DNA of 45,055 bases, taken from assembly GCA_003164335.1 (NCBI GenBank), contig PLTF01000045.1, positions 5,824 through 50,878 of the forward strand. Reading direction: 5' to 3'. Both the position numbers and the translations under genes were made by a program. Shown here piece after piece: positions 25,916-33,417 of this stretch (position 1 is its first letter; every line of letters begins with the position of its first letter). Under the pieces are notes generated by a model. The model was not told the DNA's origin, searched no databases, and saw only the letters and a program-made list of their open reading frames with translations. This DNA is from Fibrobacterota bacterium. GTDB lineage: Bacteria > Fibrobacterota > Chitinivibrionia > Chitinivibrionales > Chitinispirillaceae.

Positions 25916-27937
25916 TCACGGGCGGGCCATTGAAGCGAGTTCCTGCTGGATACTCCTGAAGAGCTCTGCATCCCGGACGATGTCGGCAATCCGGAGGTCC
26001 TCCCAACCGGTTTGCCGGAGCCCTGCCACCTCGCCGGGTCCCCGCAGCGAGAGGTCCCGTTCGGCTATTTTAAACCCGTCGTGATGCCTGCAGAAAAATG
26101 ATATCCTCTCCAGGGCTTCGGCATCCGCCGTGGGAGACGCCAGGAGAAAGCAATACGATTTAGCCCCGCCCCTCCCAACCCTCCCGCGCAGCTGGTGCAA
26201 CTGGGCCATGCCGAACCGCTCGGCACCTTCGATAACCATGCAGGTGGCATGCGGTACGTCGACGCCCACTTCGACGACCGTGGTACTGACCAGCAGCCGG
26301 ACGGTACCTTCGGCAAAAGACCTGATCGCCTGCTCCTTCTCCCTGCTCGTAAGGCGGCCATGAAGGCATGCTGCCGCGATACCCCTGAAGGTGCCGCCGG
26401 ACAGCTTCTTAAAGGTCGTCGCAATATCGACCGAAAGCTCGTCATCTCCATCCTCCCCGATTCGGGGAACCACATAGTATGCTGCCGCCTGCCTTTCTTC
26501 TATCTCTTTCCGGATGAATCGCTCCATTTCGCTGCGCCGATCTTCGGGCACCAGATGCGTGCTCACGGGCAGCCTTCCTGCCGGAGCTTCCCGGATTTCA
26601 ACCAGATCCAGATCGCCATACAATGTTTTTGCCAGAGTCTGGGGGATCGGCGTTGCGGACATGAGAAGAAAATCCGATGCACCGTCCTTTTCCTGCAAAG
26701 CCAGTCGCTGCGCCGCACCGAATTTATGCTGCTCATCGATGACGATCATGCCGAGCGCCTTGAATTTTACCGCAGGCTGGATCAGGGCATGAGTGCCGAC
26801 AACAAACTTCAACCGGCCATGGGCGAGATCGTCCTGGATCCGCCGTTTCTCGGGTGCGGCAGTGCTTCCCAGGAGAAGCTCACTATGGAATCCAAGCGGC
26901 CCGAGCCATGATTCAAGGCGCGCCCGGGTCTGCATAGCCAGTACCTCGGTGGGCGCAAGCCAGGCCACCTGATACCCGCACTCAAGAGAAGCAAAGCAGG
27001 AAAAGAAGACAACCAGTGTCTTGCCGCAGCCGACATCGCCATGGAGCAGCCGGTGCATGCGCATAGGGGATGCCGCGTCGTCGTAGAGCACCGCAATGGC
27101 TCTCTCCTGCCCGGCGGTGAGCCGGAACGGAAGGCCTGCTTTGAAACGCGCGGGGAGATTGCCCGGTTTCATGGAACGCCCGGGAAGAGCAAACTTCCGT
27201 TTGCTCCAGCGCAGGGCAAGGGCGAGGTTGAACAGCTCTTCGTACCGCAGCCGGTCGCGATAACCTTCGAGCATGGCCGGATCGCCCGGCTGGTGCATCT
27301 CCCGAAGACACTTTTCCAGCGGGGGAAATCCGTGCTTCGCCGCAATCGGTTCGGGAAGAATTTCAGGGTATCGCGATACCGTATCGAGGGTCCACTGAAT
27401 CGCCCTGACCATGATCCGGTTGCTGATTCCTGCCTCCCGCATCGGTTCGCTTATTGAGTACAGGGGGAAAAATGCCGGTCCCCGTCCCGCTCCCTCTTCG
27501 TCGATCCTGTCGATCATGGGATGTACCATCTGCAGATGCCGGTATTCCCCAACCTTACCGGTGGCCATGACGCGAACGCCCGGCGTCAGCATGGTCCGAT
27601 AGGCCGGCATGGTGCCGAACCAGAGCAGCTCCACCTGGCCGGTGGCGTCCTTCACCAATGCGCGCAACCGGCCCCGGCCCCATCGTTCGACGCGAACCCG
27701 TTCGACGGTTCCGGTGATGGTACAGCTCATATTGATAAAATTCCCCAGTCCCCCAATCGGAACGACAGTGGAACGGTCGAGGTACCTGCGCGGAAAGTGG
27801 TAGAGGAGATCGCCGACCGTTTCTATGCCCGATTCGGCAAGCGCCGCGGCCCGCCTGGGCCCGAAGCCCCTGACCGCGGCAATCGGTGATAAAAAATCGA
27901 GGTGCCCCGCTGATGCGTGGCCCAGAGACTTGGTCAT
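25916..27937 (-). CDS. recG: ATP-dependent DNA helicase RecG
   Basis: This 673-aa SF2 helicase remodels stalled replication forks and Holliday junctions. An N-terminal helix-hairpin-like segment (VRGFGPRRAAALAESGI) precedes the wedge/OB domain. The motor follows, with Walker A LLHGDVGCGKT (the usual Ser is Cys), the DEQH box (VIDEQHKFG), SATPIPQT, VGVDVPHATCMVIEGAERFGMAQLHQLRGRVGRG and the C-terminal RDLSLRGPGE. It is slightly shorter than E. coli RecG (693). The start lies 6 bases after the rlmH stop, so rlmH-recG are co-transcribed. Confidence 0.96.
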   Translation of the reverse strand: MTKSLGHASAGHLDFLSPIAAVRGFGPRRAAALAESGIETVGDLLYHFPRRYLDRSTVVPIGGLGNFINMSCTITGTVERVRVERWGRGRLRALVKDATGQVELLWFGTMPAYRTMLTPGVRVMATGKVGEYRHLQMVHPMIDRIDEEGAGRGPAFFPLYSISEPMREAGISNRIMVRAIQWTLDTVSRYPEILPEPIAAKHGFPPLEKCLREMHQPGDPAMLEGYRDRLRYEELFNLALALRWSKRKFALPGRSMKPGNLPARFKAGLPFRLTAGQERAIAVLYDDAASPMRMHRLLHGDVGCGKTLVVFFSCFASLECGYQVAWLAPTEVLAMQTRARLESWLGPLGFHSELLLGSTAAPEKRRIQDDLAHGRLKFVVGTHALIQPAVKFKALGMIVIDEQHKFGAAQRLALQEKDGASDFLLMSATPIPQTLAKTLYGDLDLVEIREAPAGRLPVSTHLVPEDRRSEMERFIRKEIEERQAAAYYVVPRIGEDGDDELSVDIATTFKKLSGGTFRGIAAACLHGRLTSREKEQAIRSFAEGTVRLLVSTTVVEVGVDVPHATCMVIEGAERFGMAQLHQLRGRVGRGGAKSYCFLLASPTADAEALERISFFCRHHDGFKIAERDLSLRGPGEVAGLRQTGWEDLRIADIVRDAELFRSIQQELASMARP

Positions 27938-27943
27938 TGCTCC

Positions 27944-28378
27944 CTACTCCCGGTGGTACTGCCGGTTTTTCAGGATCGATACGGCGCGGTAGATCTGTTC
28001 AAGGAGGAGCAGCCGCGCTATCTCATGGGTAAAGGTGAGGCCGGATAGCGCCACACATTCGTGGGCAGCCTCCCTGACGCTCTTGTCGAGCCCGGAGGGT
28101 CCTCCGACAAAAAAGACGATCTTTCGGGGAATTTCGGCGAGATATTTCGCAAAAGCGACCGATGAAAACTGTTTTCCATGCTCATCGAGCGCAATGAGAT
28201 GGGCATCCGCCAGCTTTTTATGGCTCAGGAACTTCTCGCCCTCGCCTTTCGGGCCGCTGTCCTTTATTTCAATAAGTTCGAGCTTGATATCGTGCCGTAT
28301 CCTTCCGGCATATTCTTCAATTTTACACTGAAAGGATGGATCTTTGATTTTTCCAACGGCGAGAATGGCGATTTCCAT
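27944..28378 (-). CDS. rlmH: 23S rRNA (pseudouridine1915-N3)-methyltransferase
   Basis: This 144-aa SPOUT-fold methyltransferase modifies helix 69 of 23S rRNA on the assembled 70S ribosome, using SAM. Family motifs: the N-terminal AILAVGKIKDP, LIALDEHGKQFSS, the knot segment FFVGGPSGLDKSV, and LSGLTFTHEIARLLLLEQIYRA with the C-terminal YHRE. Length matches RlmH (about 155). ATG 28378 gives the canonical N-terminus; a 21-residue extension to 28441 is unlikely. recG follows directly. Confidence 0.94.
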   Translation of the reverse strand: MEIAILAVGKIKDPSFQCKIEEYAGRIRHDIKLELIEIKDSGPKGEGEKFLSHKKLADAHLIALDEHGKQFSSVAFAKYLAEIPRKIVFFVGGPSGLDKSVREAAHECVALSGLTFTHEIARLLLLEQIYRAVSILKNRQYHRE

Positions 28379-28450
28379 AGAGCGAAAAAATACTTGAGCG
28401 CGGGGGAGGGTCTTTAAGGCAAGGCACATGCGGAGAGGCACATAAAAAAA

Positions 28451-28622
28451 GCTCTGCCTGCAGTTGTAGTTTCTTGATCCCTCTCATAGAAAAGGGTGGG
28501 CATTCCCTCAAGCGGTTGGAAGTCCGTCGGCTATTGGAATAGGACGGCATGCTCGCGCCGCTTAAAGCGGAATTCCCTACTTGATAGTGTTAGTCAAGAA
28601 ATTACAGGACCACAAGCAGAGC
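28451..28622 (+). ncRNA. ssrS: 6S RNA-like structured RNA
   Basis: This 172-base segment folds as one long rod. The closing stem pairs GCTCTGC (28451-28457) with GCAGAGC (28616-28622). A 14-bp stem follows, 28464-28477 with 28594-28607 (two G-U). GGGCATTCC pairs with GGAATTCCC (28498/28569) with one mismatch, AAGCGG pairs with CCGCTT (28510/28558), and the apical CCGTC/GACGG and TATT/AATA pair. Size and layout match 6S RNA, which binds sigma-70 RNA polymerase. The plus strand shows a CCCTCAAGCGG 5' bubble side, a CTTAAAGCGG 3' side and a small CTTGA/TCAAG hairpin on the 3' side, as in E. coli 6S. A CATAAA -10-like box ends 4 bases before it. Against plus: seven T's follow the closing stem on the minus strand. 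The structure is certain; the 6S identity and strand are inferred. Confidence 0.55.
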
Positions 28623-28856
28623 AAATTTTCAAAGGACCTTTTGCGAGACGATATAGCTTCGCCTCCTGCAGTACTAAAAATACAATTAAATTAAGTAAAA
28701 TGCGGATATTTTTTTGCTTCTTGCGGGCGGATACCGCTGCGGACTTTTTTTCCGGCGATTTCTGTTTTATTTTCATCCCTGCCGGTCGGTCGCATCCTCT
28801 GCAAAGCCCGGCCACAGGAGAGTCCGATTGAAACCTATGAGAGCGAGGCCGACCCC
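28623..28856. other. AT-rich spacer between the structured RNA and murA
   Basis: No convincing gene is seen in these 234 bases. A small GGCGG-ATA-CCGCT hairpin followed by a T7 run near 28724-28750 could be a weak plus-strand terminator. The murA leader with a GAGG-type ribosome site lies at the right end. Confidence 0.4.
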
Positions 28857-30215
28857 ATGAGCGGATTTATCGTTGAAGGAAAATGCAGGCTTCAGGGAAC
28901 CATTCAGGTCACCGGCAATAAAAACGAGGCGCTGCCGCTTATTGCAGCGTCTCTCCTGTGCCGGGGTCCGCTCACCTTCTCCAATGTCCCGGATATCGGC
29001 GATGTGCGCGCCATGCTGGCGATTGCGACTTTTCTCGGCGCCAGGGTTTCGCCGCTCAGCGATGGGCAGGTAACCATCGATGCGTCTGAGCTTGTCGAGA
29101 CCGAATTGCCGGTCAAAGAGGCGAGCAGCATCAGGGCATCGATCCTGTTCGCCTCCGCCCTCCTTGTTCGCAAGGGCCATGCTGAAATCCGGCAGCCCGG
29201 TGGAGATTCCATAGGCCGGCGGCGGCTCGATACGCACTTCGCGGTGTTCAAGGAACTTGGAGCACATCTCAGAATCGAACGCGCCCTCCCGTCGGGAGAT
29301 GCGCGGCAGGAAACGAGCATTCTTCTCAGCGCACCCCGGGCAGGCTTGCAGGGCAGGGACATCCACCTCGATGAGGCCTCGGTGACCGCGACGGAGAACG
29401 CGCTCATAGCTGCCGCCGGCGCCCGGGGCACCACCACCATTGCCAATGCCGCCTCGGAGCCGCACGTCCAGGGGCTCTGCCGCTTCCTTGAAAAGTGCGG
29501 CGTAGCCATCGAAGGCATCGGTTCCAATCTCCTCGTAGTCCATGGGACAGAGGAACTGACCCCGGCAAATCATCGGGTCGGCGGCGACTACATCGAGGCC
29601 GGCTCATTCATCGGGCTTGCCGCGGCAACCGGTTCCGAATTGACGATCGTTGGGACTGAACCCGGGCACCTCCGCATGATCCGCTACCAGTTCGGTCGCT
29701 TCGGCGTCACCATGAAGGCCGATGAAGCCAGCGGCACCATTGTCGTTCCGGGTTTGCAGAAGCTTAAAATCCGCAAGGATATCGGCGGCCAGATTCCCCG
29801 CATCGAAGACAGCCCCTGGCCGGGTTTTCCCACCGACCTGCTCTCAATTCTTCTGGTTGTGGCCACGCAATCGGAAGGCACCTGCCTCATCCATGAAAAG
29901 ATGTTCGAATCGAGGCTATTCTTTGTCGACAAGCTCATTTCGATGGGAGCATCGATCGTGCTGTGCGACCCGCACCGCGCCGTCATTGCCGGACCCTCCC
30001 CGCTCTATGGCGCGACGATCACTTCGCCCGATATAAGAGCGGGAATGGCGCTCCTGATTGCCGCGCTTTCGGCCGAAGGGACCAGTACCATTTACAATAT
30101 CGAGCAGATCGACCGGGGCTACCAGGAGATCGATGCCCGCCTCGCCGCCCTCGGCGCATCGATCCGCCGGACGAACGACCGGCGGGGGCAGCCGCAGGAA
30201 AAGGATGAGGGATGA
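28857..30215 (+). CDS. murA: UDP-N-acetylglucosamine 1-carboxyvinyltransferase (Cys-to-Asp variant)
   Basis: This 452-aa EPSP-synthase-fold enzyme transfers enolpyruvate from PEP to UDP-GlcNAc, the first step of peptidoglycan precursor synthesis. Lys22/Asn23 (GNKNEAL), RASILFA, GFPTDLL (with the catalytic Asp) and DIRAGMALLIA (substrate Arg) are all present in order. The loop that is PGGCxIG in E. coli MurA reads PGGDSIG, putting Asp117 where Cys115 is alkylated by fosfomycin. Such Asp variants are active and intrinsically fosfomycin-resistant in Mycobacterium, Chlamydia and Borrelia. The protein is about 30 residues longer than E. coli MurA, including a polar C-terminal tail. It stands alone downstream of the structured RNA; no other mur genes are near, so a second MurA elsewhere is possible. 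Confidence 0.93.
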   Translation: MSGFIVEGKCRLQGTIQVTGNKNEALPLIAASLLCRGPLTFSNVPDIGDVRAMLAIATFLGARVSPLSDGQVTIDASELVETELPVKEASSIRASILFASALLVRKGHAEIRQPGGDSIGRRRLDTHFAVFKELGAHLRIERALPSGDARQETSILLSAPRAGLQGRDIHLDEASVTATENALIAAAGARGTTTIANAASEPHVQGLCRFLEKCGVAIEGIGSNLLVVHGTEELTPANHRVGGDYIEAGSFIGLAAATGSELTIVGTEPGHLRMIRYQFGRFGVTMKADEASGTIVVPGLQKLKIRKDIGGQIPRIEDSPWPGFPTDLLSILLVVATQSEGTCLIHEKMFESRLFFVDKLISMGASIVLCDPHRAVIAGPSPLYGATITSPDIRAGMALLIAALSAEGTSTIYNIEQIDRGYQEIDARLAALGASIRRTNDRRGQPQEKDEG

Positions 30216-30318
30216 AGGGTTGTGCAGAGCTTTGAACTGGTGCAATTAAGAACAGCCGCTCATCCTGTCATTAACTTGGTATTATTTTTCAACCATAACC
30301 TGATAAAGGACCTCGGCC

Positions 30319-30546
30319 ATGAAATCCTATAAACTCAATGCCATTATTGAAAAAGACGAACATGGCTATTATGCCTACTGCCCAGAGCTCGAAGGCTGCT
30401 GCACGCAAGGTAAAACTCTCGATAAGACCATGACAAACATACGCGAAGCTATAAGCCTCTATCTCGAAACCATGTCCCCGAAAGAGCGGGCGGCATTAAC
30501 CCATCGGGAACTCATCACCTCAAGTTTAGAGGTGCGTGTTGCCTAA
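30319..30546 (+). CDS. hicB: HicB-family antitoxin
   Basis: This 75-aa HicB partial-RNase-H-fold antitoxin has the opening YKLNAIIEKDEHGYYAYCPELEG, CTQGKTLDKTMTNIREAISLYLE and a short C-terminal tail. There is no C-terminal DNA-binding domain (HTH or RHH), so it is the short form. ATG 30319 has AAAGGA 9 bases upstream. A possible extended -10 (TGGTATTAT, ending 30285) sits in the leader. The gene overlaps the hicA start by 11 bases. The gene order, antitoxin first, is the reverse of E. coli hicAB but common. Confidence 0.9.
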   Translation: MKSYKLNAIIEKDEHGYYAYCPELEGCCTQGKTLDKTMTNIREAISLYLETMSPKERAALTHRELITSSLEVRVA

Positions 30547-30760
30547 GCAGCAGCGCATGACTGCCGCCGCGTCCGAGAAGCTGCTTCTTAAAGCGGGCTT
30601 CACCCTTATGCGCAGCAAAGGTAGCCATCGGATTTATTACAAAAATAGTGTGCGAATGGTACTTCCTTTCCACTATGGTCCAAATAATGAAACCTGTTAT
30701 AAAAAGTGCCATTATATTTCCTTTAGGGGCTACCTGGCAAGCACATATTTATCATGGTGA
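30536..30760 (+). CDS. hicA: HicA-family mRNA interferase toxin, C-terminus probably frameshifted
   Basis: This 74-aa dsRBD-fold toxin normally cleaves mRNA. Residues 1-48 are typical: KLLLKAGFTLMRSKGSHRIYY with the catalytic His in GSHRIYY, then VLPFHYG. After that the usual HPxxxKxxL helix is missing and the reading frame gives an unusual Cys/Asn/Tyr-rich end (NNETCYKKCHYISF). The +1 frame around 30684-30715 reads IMKPVIKSAI, which looks more like the lost helix, so a single-base indel near 30675-30690 is likely. If so the toxin is weakened or dead. The GTG start at 30536 overlaps hicB; TTG 30539 is also possible. Confidence 0.75.
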   Translation: MLPKQQRMTAAASEKLLLKAGFTLMRSKGSHRIYYKNSVRMVLPFHYGPNNETCYKKCHYISFRGYLASTYLSW

Positions 30761-30889
30761 TTAAAGTCCAACTTGCGGCACTACTTATTATTGATCCAAA
30801 AGATGTCCAATTAATAGCTGCAGTGTTTTCAACCATTAAATGCCCTTCTGCAACAGCGGTTGAGGACGCATGAAGACCATACGAACCAC

Positions 30890-31957
30890 TCATACCGGCT
30901 CCCCGCCATAGGTCGGCGACATCTCCCGTACCGACAAATCGAAAAATTCATGCAGTTTGGACTGTAAAAGCCGCTTGTCAGGCAGCCGGGTCGTGTAATC
31001 GGCAACCGCCGCAGGCGACAATGTGCGGTTCAAGGCGTACTCGACGACCTCGTCGTCTTTGCCTTTGCACAGAATGATACCGATGCTCGGGTTCTCATGC
31101 GTCTTTTTTACATCACGGTCGAGCGCTTCCAGGTAAAAGGATAGTTTGCCGAGATACTCGGGCTTGAACCCGTCGATCTTCAGTTCAAACGCAACCAGGC
31201 AGCGCAGTTCGCGGTGATAAAACAGCAGGTCGAGGAAAAAGTCCTTCATGCCGACCTGGATGCGATACTCTTCACCGATGAAGGCGAAGTCCCTGCCGAA
31301 TTCGGTAATAAAACCTTTGAGCGAGCGGACAATTGATTTTCGCAAGTCACTCTCCGAGTAACCATCGCGAAGGCCGAGAAAATCAAGCGAATAGAAATCG
31401 CGGAACATCTTTTCAGCCTCAGGATGAATTTCTCTCAACACTGTTGAGAGTTTTAACCGGGGAGAAACGGAACGCTCGAAAAGACCGCTGTCCAGCGCGT
31501 GCTCAAGTTCACGGACGGAATATCGCTCGCGTATAGCGGTCAGTAAATAAAATTCGCGTTCTTCCGGGGTTCGTGTTTTGGCCATAATATGCAAATGAGA
31601 TGACCATGCTATTTCTCTCAACACTGTTGAGAGTTTTTCGTAACCTGCATATAAATCAAAGAATTGCTTCATTCGCCATAGATTCTTATCGGAAAATCCG
31701 CGCACATCCGGAAATGTATTCTGAAGATGGTCGGCAAGTTTTTTTACCACTCCGGAACCCCATTCCGCCTTTTGCACCTTTTTGCTGATATACTCACCGA
31801 CACGCCAATAGGTAGTAATCATTTCGGCATTCACCGATGCAGTCGCCTTGCGCCTGCCGATTTGAATAAGCTTCGCAACTTCAGCGAATTGCGATTCGAG
31901 CGGCAAAGGTTTTTTCTTGCGGCTTAAGGATGTCTTTTTTTTCACCAATTTATTCAT
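30890..31957 (-). CDS. YhcG-type PDDEXK nuclease-domain protein (DUF1016)
   Basis: This 355-aa protein has an N-terminal helical DUF1016 region (ITTYWRVGEYISKKVQ, GFSDKNLWRMKQFFDLY, REFYLLTAIRERYSVRELEHALDSGLFERS) and a C-terminal PDDEXK-like nuclease fold with GMKDFFLDLLFYHRELRCLVAFELK, where Asp and ExK are the expected metal ligands. Family members occur in defence islands and next to restriction genes, but a specific role is not established. The gene contains two identical 27-bp DNA repeats, each encoding the KLSTVLREI stretch (31428-31454 and 31611-31637). It stands next to hicBA with a 129-base gap and may be part of a small accessory island. Confidence 0.88.
   Translation of the reverse strand: MNKLVKKKTSLSRKKKPLPLESQFAEVAKLIQIGRRKATASVNAEMITTYWRVGEYISKKVQKAEWGSGVVKKLADHLQNTFPDVRGFSDKNLWRMKQFFDLYAGYEKLSTVLREIAWSSHLHIMAKTRTPEEREFYLLTAIRERYSVRELEHALDSGLFERSVSPRLKLSTVLREIHPEAEKMFRDFYSLDFLGLRDGYSESDLRKSIVRSLKGFITEFGRDFAFIGEEYRIQVGMKDFFLDLLFYHRELRCLVAFELKIDGFKPEYLGKLSFYLEALDRDVKKTHENPSIGIILCKGKDDEVVEYALNRTLSPAAVADYTTRLPDKRLLQSKLHEFFDLSVREMSPTYGGEPV
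31428..31454. repeat. 27-bp palindromic repeat inside the nuclease gene, copy 1
   Basis: This is identical to 31611-31637. Its core CTCTCAACACTGTTGAGAG is a perfect 19-base palindrome centred on one C. In the gene's frame it encodes part of LKLSTVLREI before HPEAE. Confidence 0.9.
31611..31637. repeat. 27-bp palindromic repeat inside the nuclease gene, copy 2
   Basis: This is identical to 31428-31454, in the same orientation and the same codon phase. It encodes part of EKLSTVLREI before AWSSHL. Flanking bases differ, so the shared unit is this element and not a longer duplication. Confidence 0.9.
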
Positions 31958-32102
31958 GATCTCGTCCCTGGTTTACGTCCGGTTCACTACAACCTGTTCG
32001 GAAACAATTCCTGTTGTTAAATTGTGTGACTTGGTTTTCCTGCTTTTCCTGTGTTTTTCTACCTAATGTGAGCGTTGCGGGAGGGGGAGAGCGTTTGCCA
32101 AA

Positions 32103-32199
32103 GGCAAACATCGCCTCCCCCTCCCGCTGGAAAGGGTGTGCCTGAAGACGCGCTTTGGCGGCTTCAGGCCAGGGGAAACCATGTAATGGTTTCCCCACC
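32103..32199. repeat. REP-like hairpin repeat, copy 2
   Basis: It shares start, middle and end blocks with 10-173 but lacks about 70 bases of its centre. It keeps the GCCTGAAG/CTTCAGGC hairpin and a GGGGAAACCAT/ATGGTTTCCCC hairpin. The second stem has changed on both sides compared with copy 1 while keeping its pairing. The rest of the 31958-32219 gap is AT-rich and holds no gene. Confidence 0.75.
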
Positions 32200-32219
32200 T
32201 GAACAGCAACTCCGCCTAT

Positions 32220-33143
32220 TCATTTCACCGCTCCGCAGCACTGCTTGTATTTCCTCCCGCTGCCGCAGGGGCACGCGGAATTTCGGCCCGGCTTAGGCTC
32301 GGCTCGGCCGGGAACCTTGTGGGATAATATTTCGCCAAGGTTAAATCCCGCGATATCGTTGATGTCAAGCTTGTCGGAAAGGTCCCGCAGGCGCATGGCC
32401 GTCGACCAGCTTTCCAGGTCGGCGATCGCATCCGTTACCAGCGAATTCCCTTTTTTTCCGGGAAGCCTTTCGATCGACTCCGCAACACTCCGGGCCCTCT
32501 CTTCATTGATTTCACGCATAGCGATATACTCGGTTTTAAACAGCCGTTCTTCATCGGCCTTCACTATTTCGTTGTACAGATCGCCGGGGTTGAGATCGGT
32601 GGCAGCGGCAACCAGCTGGCACCAGACCTCCGAGGGCTCCCGGCGCAGGCTGCCCTTGAAAAGACCGGTGAAATAGCCGATCACCTCAGCCCGGCTTTTC
32701 AATCCGGCGGCAACCATGATGACCAGGGATTGCAGGGCGGCAGCGCGAACCCAGCCAAAGGCCGATTCATTTTCCACGAGGCCGCGGATGAACGAATCGT
32801 CACCGCAGGAAATAGAGGCAAGGATGCGGTCGAGCTGCTCGGTTACGAGGTCGCCAGTCAGGTCGTTGAGGGCTTGTTCCGAAAGGCTGCCGAAAAAATC
32901 CGCTATAGTCACGCAGGCGGCGTGTTCGCGGAACTGGGCGAGCAGGAACATTGCATAGAGATGCCCGATATATAATTTTGCACCCGGTTCCGCAGCGTCC
33001 TCCGCATGCTCCCGGGCGTAGCCGATGAAGCCGATGAGGCCGGGAATAACCGCCATGGGGTTCCCGATGGCGGCAGCAAGCGCTTCGCGGGGAAATTGCC
33101 TTTCATCGTATTCAAGCGCTTTCAGGATCTTTTCAGGTTTCAT
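32220..33143 (-). CDS. DUF1186-like protein with C-terminal SEC-C zinc motif
   Basis: This 307-aa mostly alpha-helical protein begins MKPEKILKALEYDERQFPREAL and ends in a SEC-C motif (RNSACPCGSGRKYKQCCG) with the CxC...CC zinc ligands found at the SecA C-terminus and in many unrelated proteins. The helical body, with repeated short helices, fits DUF1186. No enzymatic motif is seen. ATG 33143 has a GGAAGGA site 7 bases upstream; an N-terminal extension to 33242 is not supported. It is a single gene. The SEC-C tail suggests ribosome, SecB or nucleic-acid contact, by analogy only. Confidence 0.82.
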   Translation of the reverse strand: MKPEKILKALEYDERQFPREALAAAIGNPMAVIPGLIGFIGYAREHAEDAAEPGAKLYIGHLYAMFLLAQFREHAACVTIADFFGSLSEQALNDLTGDLVTEQLDRILASISCGDDSFIRGLVENESAFGWVRAAALQSLVIMVAAGLKSRAEVIGYFTGLFKGSLRREPSEVWCQLVAAATDLNPGDLYNEIVKADEERLFKTEYIAMREINEERARSVAESIERLPGKKGNSLVTDAIADLESWSTAMRLRDLSDKLDINDIAGFNLGEILSHKVPGRAEPKPGRNSACPCGSGRKYKQCCGAVK

Positions 33144-33306
33144 GGTACTTCCTTCCGGAAAAGCTGGATTGTGGTCACACCGTCGTATTATTGACTGAAC
33201 AGGAACCACCGGTACCTGCTGCAGGGGAGCGTCAGTCATCATTCCCCTTAAATTAAGCTGCGCGGTTCAAATATTCAACCGACAATCGCCGCCGGGCAGG
33301 AGGCGG

Positions 33307-33336
33307 TTCACAGGCAGGGCATCGCAATGGTATAAT
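33307..33336 (+). promoter_or_regulatory. Promoter of the TPR gene set
   Basis: TTCACA (33307-33312) and a perfect TATAAT (33331-33336) are 18 bases apart, with an extended -10 TG one base before the box. It lies between divergent genes, about 80 bases before ATG 33418. Confidence 0.55.
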
Positions 33337-33417
33337 ACGGAAAGCCGGCGCGGAATGGCCGGGAGATTCATCCCCGCTGCCCCAATCCCGGAAATTAAAC
33401 GATATAGCATTGCAACC

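Noticed and set aside
28451-28622. Minus-strand reading of the structured RNA with a T7 terminator
   Set aside because: Kept as a caveat. The order of bubble and hairpin features fits 6S better on the plus strand.
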